Shown one piece after another: positions 1 to 5,643 of a stretch of 7,257 nt of DNA. Under the pieces are notes generated by a model that was not told the DNA's origin, searched no databases, and worked only from the letters and a program-made list of their open reading frames with translations. The number at the start of each line of letters is the position of its first letter. Positions within the stretch are counted from its first letter, which is position 1. Made by a program: the position numbers and the translations under genes. Source of the stretch: DATAES01 sp036493595 (GTDB taxonomy: Bacteria > Actinomycetota > Acidimicrobiia > Acidimicrobiales > JACDCH01); contig DASXPN010000125.1 in the NCBI GenBank assembly GCA_036493595.1, positions 1 through 7,257 of the forward strand, read 5' to 3'.

Positions 1-891
1 GCGAGGGCGGTGCGAGACGGGAAACTGTCCATCGACCAAGCCGACCTGATCGTTCACGCCCACGAGCCCCAGGTGCGCGCACTGTTGGCCCGCGACGAGG
101 GGCTCCTGGTCGAGCAGCTCCAGACCCTGCGCTACCCCGACTGCGCCCGGCTGGTGCGGTACTGGCAGCACCACGCCCACGACGAGTTGGACATCGCTCC
201 CGCGAGCCGGGGCCTGGAGCGGCGCGCGCTGTACGCGGTCCGGACCATGCACGACATGGTGGTGATCGACGGGCAGCTCGACACCATGAACGGGACCGTG
301 TTCCTCAACGAGCTCGCCCGGCTCGAGCAGCCGTTGTTCGACGCCGACTGGGCCCATGCCCGCGAGCAGCACGGCACCCGCTCCTGCGCGGAACAGTTAC
401 CTCGCACTGCGGCGCAACGCCGCGCCGACGCGCTGGTGGAGATGGCGCGCCGCTCCGCGTCCCAACCCGATCACGCCCTGCCCGCCCGGCCCCTGATCAC
501 CGTCGTCACGGGCTATGAGACGTTCACCAAGCTGTGTGAACTGGCCGACGGCACCGTGATCACCCCTGACCAGATCATCCCGTTCCTCGGTGCGGCCGAC
601 ATCGAACGGATCGTCTTCGACGGTCCCTCCCGCGTCATCGACGTCGGCGTCCGCCGCCGGTTCTTCACCGGCGCCCTCCGCCGCGCCATCGAAATTCGCG
701 ACCGCCACTGCCAACACCCCTCCGGCTGCGACACCCCCGCCGAGCACTGCCAGATCGACCACATCACCCCGTACAGCCACGGCGGGCTCACCACCCAGGA
801 CAACGGCCGCTGCTACTGCAAGACCCACAACCGCCAACGGGCCAACGCCAACACCCATCCACCCAAGCCACCCGACGACGGCGGCGGATAG
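1..891 (+). CDS. DUF222 (13E12-type) HNH endonuclease, 5'-truncated by window edge
   Basis: C-terminal part of a DUF222-HNH protein, a family common in multiple copies in actinobacteria; family knowledge suggests metal-dependent nuclease activity, but the cellular role is unsettled. The frame is open to base 1, so the gene starts outside the window; the GTG at 10 is only an internal candidate. Numbered from that GTG, residues about 1-220 are helical DUF222-like sequence, opening with a family-typical GKLSIDQADLIV stretch. Residues about 228-275 form the HNH module: Cys234 and Cys240 (CxxPxxxC), Cys247, Asp250-His251 (QIDHITP), His-Gly-Gly at 257-259, Asn265, and Cys270/His273 (CKTHN). Cys234, Cys240, Cys270 and His273 are the likely structural zinc ligands. 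All key HNH positions appear present, so the visible domain looks intact. The tail is Pro/Asp/Gly-rich. It is transcribed towards the lipase gene, with 11 bp between the stops. No partner gene hints at a dedicated target. Confidence 0.9.
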   Translation, partial: ARAVRDGKLSIDQADLIVHAHEPQVRALLARDEGLLVEQLQTLRYPDCARLVRYWQHHAHDELDIAPASRGLERRALYAVRTMHDMVVIDGQLDTMNGTVFLNELARLEQPLFDADWAHAREQHGTRSCAEQLPRTAAQRRADALVEMARRSASQPDHALPARPLITVVTGYETFTKLCELADGTVITPDQIIPFLGAADIERIVFDGPSRVIDVGVRRRFFTGALRRAIEIRDRHCQHPSGCDTPAEHCQIDHITPYSHGGLTTQDNGRCYCKTHNRQRANANTHPPKPPDDGGG

Positions 892-911
892 CCGGCCGGA
901 GATCAGGCCGG
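892..911. terminator. Possible bidirectional hairpin between convergent genes (weak)
   Basis: CCGGCC (892-897) and GGCCGG (906-911) form a 6-bp all-GC stem around an 8-base loop, exactly filling the short space between the convergent stop codons at 889-891 and 903-905. There is no T-tract on either side, so it is not a canonical intrinsic terminator. In such GC-rich DNA a 6-bp stem can arise by chance. Its position is the main argument for a role in ending both transcripts. Confidence 0.25.
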
Positions 912-2174
912 GCAACTCTGTGCTTGGACGTCGGGCTGGCCGGTGGGCGGGGTCGGATCCGGCGCGGGGTCGCCGGCGAAGCGGTCGTTGATCCACTTGA
1001 CCATGTCGTTGGACGAGGGAGCGATGACGCCTGCGTGCGACTGGCCGGGATAGATCCACCGTTGCTCGACCTGGTGCACCTTGCACAGCTCGTCGAACAG
1101 GAGCGCCGACGAAGCGACCGGGATCTGTTCGTCGTTGCCGCCTTGGATGATGAGCAACGGCTCGGGCGCCGCGGCCGCGAACTGGCCGGGGTCGTTGTCA
1201 TGCAGGAGCTTCGCCCACGCCGGCACCGTGTTGGGGTCGGCCTTGATCAGGTCCTGCGTCTTGAGGTCGGCCGTGGCCTTGGCGATGTCGCCGGCGCAAC
1301 CCTGGTCCACCGAGTCGACCGCAGTGAGGCCTGCCGGCGTCAGCACCGCGTCGAGCGGCGCGGCTTGATCGCCATACGCGGCGTTGAAACCTGCCGATGC
1401 CATCAGCAAGTAGTACTTGAACGGGCTCGTGAGAAGCGCTTGGTAGATGAGTGACAGCTGCGATGGCGGCGCGCCGGCGACCACGCCCACGAGGTGCAGC
1501 TCGGGCGCCCATGTGTCCGCGATGTGGAGCGAGAACATCGCCGCGTGGCCGCCTTGCGAATGTCCCCACACGAGGTAGTGGTCGCTCGCATGCACGTCGG
1601 GCAACTTGCGAGCGGCGCGCACGATGTCGAGCGTGCCGCGCGCTTCGCTCTCGCCGACGATGTACGGATGGCGGCCGGGCGTGCCGAGTCCTTCGTAGTC
1701 GGTACCGGTGACGACGTAGCCGGCGTCGAGCAGGCTGTTGGCGAGCTGCACGTAGCTATCGGGCGACAACGACGGTGCGCAGGTGTCAGCGATCCCGGTG
1801 GTGCCGTGTGCCCACGAGATGACGGGGTAACCGCCGGCCGGCGGCGGGGTGTCGGGCACGGCGATGAGTCCGGTCACCGGGATGTCCTGCCCCTGGATCG
1901 ACTGCGAGTGATACATGACTCGTTGCAATGTCCCGTGCAACGACGCGGCAGTCACGGCCTCGGTCTTGATGACGTCGCCCGGCTTGCCGGGGGGCAACGG
2001 ATCGGGCACGCCGTAGAACGCGGGCAACCCCACCGGCGGTGGGCTCGTCGACGCCGCCGATTGCGACCCGCTGGCGGGGGCCTTCGATGCCGACGTGCTG
2101 TCCGACGAACAGGCCACCAACACCGTGGCGAGGATGAGTGCTGCGACTGCTGCGGCGGCGCGCGAGCGGACCAC
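903..2174 (-). CDS. Lipid-anchored alpha/beta hydrolase, secretory lipase family
   Basis: A 423-residue exported esterase/lipase, probably tethered to the outer face of the membrane. Residues 2-22 form a lipoprotein signal peptide: basic VVRSR, an Ala/Leu/Val core, and a lipobox L19-V-A-C22. A Ser/Ala/Pro linker runs to about residue 47. The hydrolase domain shows an oxyanion-type motif WAHGTTG (121-127), the nucleophile elbow GHSQGG with Ser206, a probable acid Asp348 in QGGNDEQIP, and a catalytic His380 in GQSHAG. The TDYEGLGTPG segment (158-167) is typical of the secretory lipase (LIP) family. The natural substrate cannot be read from sequence; acyl esters are likely. I chose the GTG at 2174 because it follows a strong GGGGGAA Shine-Dalgarno at suitable spacing and directly begins the signal peptide. 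The open frame extends to 2288, but that overlaps the upstream gene. It is the last gene of the minus-strand operon, 25 bases after the stop of the metallo-beta-lactamase-fold gene, with a hairpin filling that gap. Confidence 0.9.
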   Translation of the reverse strand: MVRSRAAAAVAALILATVLVACSSDSTSASKAPASGSQSAASTSPPPVGLPAFYGVPDPLPPGKPGDVIKTEAVTAASLHGTLQRVMYHSQSIQGQDIPVTGLIAVPDTPPPAGGYPVISWAHGTTGIADTCAPSLSPDSYVQLANSLLDAGYVVTGTDYEGLGTPGRHPYIVGESEARGTLDIVRAARKLPDVHASDHYLVWGHSQGGHAAMFSLHIADTWAPELHLVGVVAGAPPSQLSLIYQALLTSPFKYYLLMASAGFNAAYGDQAAPLDAVLTPAGLTAVDSVDQGCAGDIAKATADLKTQDLIKADPNTVPAWAKLLHDNDPGQFAAAAPEPLLIIQGGNDEQIPVASSALLFDELCKVHQVEQRWIYPGQSHAGVIAPSSNDMVKWINDRFAGDPAPDPTPPTGQPDVQAQSCPA

Positions 2175-2203
2175 GTAGGTTCCCCCTTTTCGAGGGAACC
2201 TAC
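2175..2203 (-). promoter_or_regulatory. Stem-loop covering upstream stop codon and lipase ribosome-binding site
   Basis: On the minus strand, arm GTAGGTTCCCTC (2203-2192) pairs with GGGGGAACCTAC (2186-2175), leaving a GAAAA loop. This gives 12 pairs, one of them a U-G wobble; the outer 10 pairs are a perfect inverted repeat. The 5' arm contains the TAG stop of the metallo-beta-lactamase-fold gene (2202-2200). The 3' arm is the Shine-Dalgarno GGGGGAA of the lipase gene and ends one base before its GTG at 2174. No U-tract follows on either strand, which argues against a terminator. The inference is that it hides the ribosome-binding site until ribosomes finishing the upstream gene open it. An operator for a dimeric regulator is the alternative reading. 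Confidence 0.6.
2180..2186 (-). promoter_or_regulatory. Shine-Dalgarno of the lipase gene
   Basis: GGGGGAA on the minus strand lies 5 bases before the GTG at 2174. It decides the start in favour of this GTG over the longer open frame, and it lies wholly within the 3' arm of the stem-loop at 2175-2203. Confidence 0.65.
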
Positions 2204-3009
2204 TGCCCGAGCAAGCGCAGCAGTGACCGAGGGATGGCGTCCTCACCGCGGGCGAGCATCGCGGCACGTTCGACGTTGACCTCGTCATGGTGGCGAGCGG
2301 TCCAGCTGTCCCACGGGCCGCGCCCGATCCTCGACGGGTCGCCGTCCGCCGCGACGCAGGCGCGCAAGTAGTCCTGTAGCACCCGAACCTCTTCCTCGCC
2401 GCCGATGGGACCGTGACCCGGCACCACGATCGGCGCCAGCTCGAGGACGGTGTCCAACGAATCGGCCCAGGCCGCGGGATCGCCTTGATGCGCGAGCGGC
2501 GTCACGCCGAACGTGCACATCGCGCCCGCGAACACGATGCCCGCGCCCGGCAGCGCGACGACCAGGTTCTCCGCTTGCTGCCCGGTGAGCGGTACCGCCA
2601 CCGCCGCCGGGGTCAACTGCACGACCGCATCGACCACGTGGCTCACGGGGCGCGTATGGAACTCGTCGTCGATCTCATCCGCGGCATCCGGGTACAGCCT
2701 TCGCAACACATCGGGATCGGCCGGTTGGTCGAGGTGCGCGCTCGTCTGCGTGCGCCCGTACACCGCGGCGAAGCGGAACCGCGTGGTGCCGCCCGAGTAT
2801 TCGGCGTTGCTCGACGTGAGCACAACGCGGCGGATCGGGAAGCCGAGCGCCTCGACCGCGTCGCCGAAGGGCTGCCATTGCGAGGGACCGAGCAGGGTGT
2901 CGACGACGGTCACCCCGTCCTCGTCGACCACGACGCCGGCATTCGTCCGCCCGGGACCGCCGGGCAGTTGCAGCCACGCATGCACACCGGGCATCAGGTG
3001 GTCGAGCAC
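2200..3009 (-). CDS. Metallo-beta-lactamase-fold protein with degenerate metal site
   Basis: A 269-residue cytoplasmic protein with the layout of an MBL-fold hydrolase (RTNAGVVVDEDGVTVVDTLL at 21-40, VPGHGPIGG at 196-204), but with the metal centre largely gone. Where the family has THxHxDHxGG, this protein has Thr65-Ser-Ser-Asn-Ala-Glu-Tyr-Ser-Gly-Gly74, so both first histidines, the aspartate and the third histidine are Ser66, Asn68, Glu70 and Tyr71. The segment that usually carries GHTPGD reads PLTGQQAEN (140-148), and the usual TGD reads AGA (161-163). Only His199 in PGHG remains clear. It may be a pseudoenzyme, a binding protein or an enzyme with a remodelled site; I cannot assign a substrate. 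The stop of the asparaginase gene is 4 bases upstream. The GTG start at 3009 has GAAGG almost touching it, so reinitiation is likely, and the ATG at 2994 (residue 6) is a possible alternative. The frame is clean with no sign of decay. Confidence 0.82.
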   Translation of the reverse strand: MLDHLMPGVHAWLQLPGGPGRTNAGVVVDEDGVTVVDTLLGPSQWQPFGDAVEALGFPIRRVVLTSSNAEYSGGTTRFRFAAVYGRTQTSAHLDQPADPDVLRRLYPDAADEIDDEFHTRPVSHVVDAVVQLTPAAVAVPLTGQQAENLVVALPGAGIVFAGAMCTFGVTPLAHQGDPAAWADSLDTVLELAPIVVPGHGPIGGEEEVRVLQDYLRACVAADGDPSRIGRGPWDSWTARHHDEVNVERAAMLARGEDAIPRSLLRLLGQ

Positions 3010-3013
3010 ACCT

Positions 3014-4012
3014 TCAACCTACGAGGGATGCGAACCAGCGGTGCAGATCACGGTCGGGCGCGACCGCGAGCCCGACCGCGAGCGCGAGTCGGGCCTTGCG
3101 GGCGCTCAGGTCACCGCCGTTGACGACGCCGAGCGCCGCGATCGAGTGTCCGCCACCCGGGCCGCCGTAGATCGGCGCCACCGATCCGGTGAGGCACCGG
3201 CTGGTGATCACAACCGGGATGTCGCGATCGCGGGCGTGCTCGATCCCGGACACCAGCGCGCTGTGCACGTTGCCCGCGCCGCTGCCCTCGATGACGACGC
3301 CACGCACACTGCGGTCGAGATGCCAGTCCACCAATCCGGGATCGACGTCGCCGTACGACGGGACGATCGCGATCGGGCCGTCGGTCACGTCCGCGCCGGC
3401 GTCCACCGCCGCCGCCGTCTGCGAAGACGGCGCGGGCTCGCTGAACTCCACCCGGGCCGCCACCACGCGCCCTATGGGACCGTGTCCCGGCGATCGGAAC
3501 GTCTCGACCGCCTGCGTGTCGGTCTTGGTCGCCCATCGAGCGGAATGGATCTCGCCGTTCACGACGACAACGGCACCGCGGCGGACCGCGTCACGCGACC
3601 GCGCCACCGCGAACGCGTCACGCAGGTTCGGCGCGCCGTCGCCATTCGCCTCGCCCGCGTTGCGCATCGAGCCGGTCACGACGATCGGCTTGTGCGTCGT
3701 CGCGGCACCCGCCACCAAGTGGGTGAGGTACGCCGTCTCCTCGAGCGTGTCGGTACCGTGGGTGATGACGACGCCGTCGACCGACGCGTCACGGGCGGCA
3801 CGGGCGATCGCACTCATCGCCTCCAGGTCGAGGTTCCAACTCGGCCCCTGGAACAGGTCCATCACATCGATGCCGGCCACGTCGACGCCGGACGCGTCGA
3901 GATCAGGCACGGTCGCCAGCAGCTCGCGGCCGTCCAGCGCGGTTGCGACGCCCCCGTCGGGTTGCACCTTGCTGGCGATCGTGCCGCCGGTGGCGATGAG
4001 GAGCAGGCTCAC
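3014..4012 (-). CDS. L-asparaginase (asparaginase/glutaminase family)
   Basis: A 332-residue enzyme that hydrolyses L-asparagine to aspartate and ammonia. The N-terminus reads VSLLLIATGGTIASK, with the nucleophile Thr11 in TGGTIAS. The second signature THGTDTLEET has the Thr87-Asp88 pair, and Lys163 sits in ATKTDT, matching the catalytic Lys of the bacterial type II enzyme. All three catalytic elements are thus present and the length is normal for the family. There is no signal peptide, so it should act in the cytoplasm. The GTG at 4012 was chosen because it places the family's N-terminal strand right at the start; the open frame extends 53 codons further but runs into the SDR gene. The start lies 8 bases after the SDR stop and lacks a good Shine-Dalgarno, which fits coupled translation. 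Specificity for asparagine over glutamine, or a related amidohydrolase role, cannot be settled from sequence. Confidence 0.92.
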   Translation of the reverse strand: MSLLLIATGGTIASKVQPDGGVATALDGRELLATVPDLDASGVDVAGIDVMDLFQGPSWNLDLEAMSAIARAARDASVDGVVITHGTDTLEETAYLTHLVAGAATTHKPIVVTGSMRNAGEANGDGAPNLRDAFAVARSRDAVRRGAVVVVNGEIHSARWATKTDTQAVETFRSPGHGPIGRVVAARVEFSEPAPSSQTAAAVDAGADVTDGPIAIVPSYGDVDPGLVDWHLDRSVRGVVIEGSGAGNVHSALVSGIEHARDRDIPVVITSRCLTGSVAPIYGGPGGGHSIAALGVVNGGDLSARKARLALAVGLAVAPDRDLHRWFASLVG

Positions 4013-4020
4013 CCGTGGAC

Positions 4021-4872
4021 TCAGAGCCCGAGTGCGAGGCGGGTGACGCGGTCCTTCAACGCGGTCGGCGTGAACCGGTCCATGGTGGCGAGCGCTCGAG
4101 CGTCGACACCGACGAGATACCGCGGACGTGGATGGCGGCTGGACACCGCACCCGCGATGACCTTGGCGCACTGTCGCGGCTCGCCCATGATCGGCGAGGA
4201 GAGCCGCATCCCCTGCTGCGTGCGGCGGTAGGCGGTGCCGAATCGAGAGTCACCGCGCTGTTGGATGTCGCGCTCCATGTCCTCCCAGATGCTCGTGCGG
4301 AATCCACCGGGCTCGACCAGCGCGACGTGCACGCCGTCGCCGGCGACCTCGATCCGCAGCGCGTCAGAGACCGCTTCGAGCGCATGCTTCGAGGCTTGGT
4401 ACCACCCGGTCAGCGGGGTGGTGACGAGTCCCATGATCGACGACACGTTGACGATGCGTCCTCGCCTGGCGCGGCGCATGCCCGGCAACGCCAGCCGGGC
4501 CAGGCGCATCGGCGCGATCACCATCGTCTCCATCAAGTGGCGCGCTTCGTCGTCGGTCACGTCCTCGACGGCACCGGTCATGCCGTAGCCGGCGTTGTTC
4601 ACGAGCGCGTACAGGTCGGTCCCGATCTCGTCGAGCACCGCATCGCATCCGTCGGCATCGGTCACGTCGAGCAACACGGTCTCGACCTCGACGCCCGCGG
4701 CGTCCGCCGCGCGCTGGACCTCGGTTGCCTTCGCCTCCGATCGCACCGACCCGACGGACCGGTAGCCCGCGCGGGCGAGCTCGATCACGGTGGCGAGTCC
4801 GATGCCCGAGTTCGCACCGGTGGTGAGGACGACGTCGCGCTTGCCGTCGCTCGTCGACCTTGCGTTGGTCAC
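4021..4872 (-). CDS. Short-chain dehydrogenase/reductase (classical SDR)
   Basis: A 283-residue NAD(P)-dependent oxidoreductase with a Rossmann fold. The cofactor loop is T18-G-A-N-S-G-I-G25, the structural motif is N92-N-A-G95, and the catalytic residues are Ser145 (VNVSS), Tyr158 and Lys162 (YQASK). LDV at 68-70 and EPGGFRT at 187-193 are also typical of classical SDRs. The long C-terminal part and the PGGFRTSIWEDM segment resemble SDRs acting on lipids, retinoid-like compounds or steroids, but the substrate is unknown. The GTG start at 4872 overlaps the ppgK stop as GTGA, and GAAGGG (4878-4883) lies 5 bases upstream, so start choice is well supported. It is the second gene of the operon. 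Arg43 in the region after strand beta-2 (GSVRSE) hints at NADPH rather than NADH, which is an inference only. Confidence 0.92.
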   Translation of the reverse strand: MTNARSTSDGKRDVVLTTGANSGIGLATVIELARAGYRSVGSVRSEAKATEVQRAADAAGVEVETVLLDVTDADGCDAVLDEIGTDLYALVNNAGYGMTGAVEDVTDDEARHLMETMVIAPMRLARLALPGMRRARRGRIVNVSSIMGLVTTPLTGWYQASKHALEAVSDALRIEVAGDGVHVALVEPGGFRTSIWEDMERDIQQRGDSRFGTAYRRTQQGMRLSSPIMGEPRQCAKVIAGAVSSRHPRPRYLVGVDARALATMDRFTPTALKDRVTRLALGL

Positions 4873-5618
4873 GGTTGCCCTTCGTGCGCCGCCAGTGCGG
4901 CGCCGACAATGCCGGCTTCGTTCAGCAAGGTCGCGGCGACCACCTCGGGACGGACGTCGAGCCGCGGCAGGAGCTTGTCGGCCTTCTTGCTGGCACCGCC
5001 CCCGAGGATCACGAGGTCGGGCCACATCAGCGCATCGAGGCGGCGGATGTAGGTCTCGACCCGCGTCGCGTAGTCCTTCCAGCTGAGACCCTTGCGCTCG
5101 CGCACGCTGTCGGCCGCGAGTGACTCGGCGTCCTTCCCGTCGATCTCGATGTGGCCGAGCTCGGTGTTGGGCACGAGCTTGCCGTCGAGGAACATGCCGC
5201 AACCGATGCCGGTGCCGAGCGTGATCATCAGCACGACGCCCTTGCGGTCCTTGCCCGCACCGAACCGAACCTCGGCGAGGCCGGCGGCGTCGGCGTCGTT
5301 GAGCACGAGCACCGGCATGCTGAGCCGGTCGGTGAGGATCTGGTCGGCGTCAGCGCCGATCCACTCCTTGTCGACGTTGGCGGCGGACATCGTGACGCCG
5401 TTCTTCACCACTGCCGGGAACGTGGCGCCGACCGGACCCTTCCACTCGAAGTGCTCGACGACCTGGCCGACCACGTCGGCCACCGCCTTCGGTGTCGCCG
5501 GTTTGGGAGTGAGGACGCGGAATCGCTCTCCCTCGAGCTCGCCCGTCTCGACATCCACCGGGGCACCCTTGATGCCGGTGCCGCCGATGTCGACGCCCAT
5601 CACCACGTTGTCGCTCAT
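4869..5618 (-). CDS. ppgK: Polyphosphate glucokinase (ROK family)
   Basis: A 249-residue kinase that phosphorylates glucose to glucose-6-phosphate using inorganic polyphosphate, and usually ATP too, in the cytoplasm. The phosphate-binding motif GVDIGGTGIKG is at 8-18. LNDADAAGLAE (106-116) carries the probable catalytic base Asp108, and LGTGIG (134-139) is the second phosphate loop. PNTELGHIEI (150-159) and WPDLVILGGGASKKADK (199-215) closely resemble my recollection of the Mycobacterium tuberculosis polyphosphate glucokinase. The cysteine-rich zinc motif of other ROK kinases is absent, as is usual for this subgroup. The ATG at 5618 is the first start that fits the family N-terminus; the open frame runs on to 5801 but would overlap the divergent gene. 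There is no Shine-Dalgarno before it, and a TANNNT motif 7 bases upstream suggests a leaderless mRNA. It is the first gene of the operon and overlaps the SDR gene by 4 bases. Confidence 0.94.
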   Translation of the reverse strand: MSDNVVMGVDIGGTGIKGAPVDVETGELEGERFRVLTPKPATPKAVADVVGQVVEHFEWKGPVGATFPAVVKNGVTMSAANVDKEWIGADADQILTDRLSMPVLVLNDADAAGLAEVRFGAGKDRKGVVLMITLGTGIGCGMFLDGKLVPNTELGHIEIDGKDAESLAADSVRERKGLSWKDYATRVETYIRRLDALMWPDLVILGGGASKKADKLLPRLDVRPEVVAATLLNEAGIVGAALAAHEGQP

Positions 5619-5635
5619 CCGCAGCACGGTACTGT
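5608..5635 (+). promoter_or_regulatory. Putative leaderless promoter for the SMP-30 gene
   Basis: TTGTCG (5608-5613; four of six matches to TTGACA) and TACTGT (5630-5635; TANNNT) are separated by 16 bp. Eight bases lie between the -10 motif and the GTG at 5644, so the transcript would start at or very near the start codon. No Shine-Dalgarno precedes that GTG, which agrees with leaderless translation. The -35 lies inside the first codons of ppgK. Confidence 0.45.
5626..5631 (-). promoter_or_regulatory. Putative -10 element for the ppgK operon
   Basis: Minus-strand TACCGT (5631-5626) fits the actinobacterial TANNNT -10 pattern and leaves 7 bases to the ppgK ATG, so transcription would begin at or within a base or two of that codon. 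No convincing -35 hexamer is visible at the usual distance. It shares its first TA base pairs with the -10 motif on the other strand and lies in the near-palindrome at 5624-5637. Confidence 0.42.
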
Positions 5636-5643
5636 GCCCGCTC

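Noticed and set aside
1..891. HNH gene as part of a mobile element or group II intron/homing system
   Set aside because: No inverted repeats, integrase, reverse transcriptase or attachment site is visible; DUF222-HNH genes are ordinary chromosomal genes in actinobacteria.
397..1086. Minus-strand open frame across the HNH gene and the 3' end of the lipase gene
   Set aside because: Composition is Val/Gly/Ala/Arg-rich without motifs, and it spans two convergent real genes.
2175..2203. Reading the hairpin as an intrinsic terminator
   Set aside because: No U-rich tract follows on either strand, and it would cut off the lipase gene from its operon.
2175..2288. Longer N-terminus for the lipase
   Set aside because: It would overlap the upstream gene and put 38 residues before an otherwise perfect lipoprotein signal peptide; the GTG at 2174 has a strong Shine-Dalgarno.
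3056..3090. Short direct repeats of GACCGCGAG
   Set aside because: They encode part of the Ala/Val/Leu-rich C-terminal helix of the asparaginase on the minus strand and reflect codon bias; no spacing or extension suggests a functional repeat.
2513..4231. Long plus-strand open frame (572 codons) antisense to the MBL-like and asparaginase genes
   Set aside because: Its translation is low-complexity, rich in Arg, Ser, Thr and His with no domain, and it crosses two well-supported genes on the other strand. This is typical antisense openness in GC-rich coding DNA.
5092..5643. Longer N-terminus for the SMP-30 protein
   Set aside because: The added residues are Ser/Thr/Pro-rich shadow sequence antisense to ppgK; the family N-terminus begins just after 5644.
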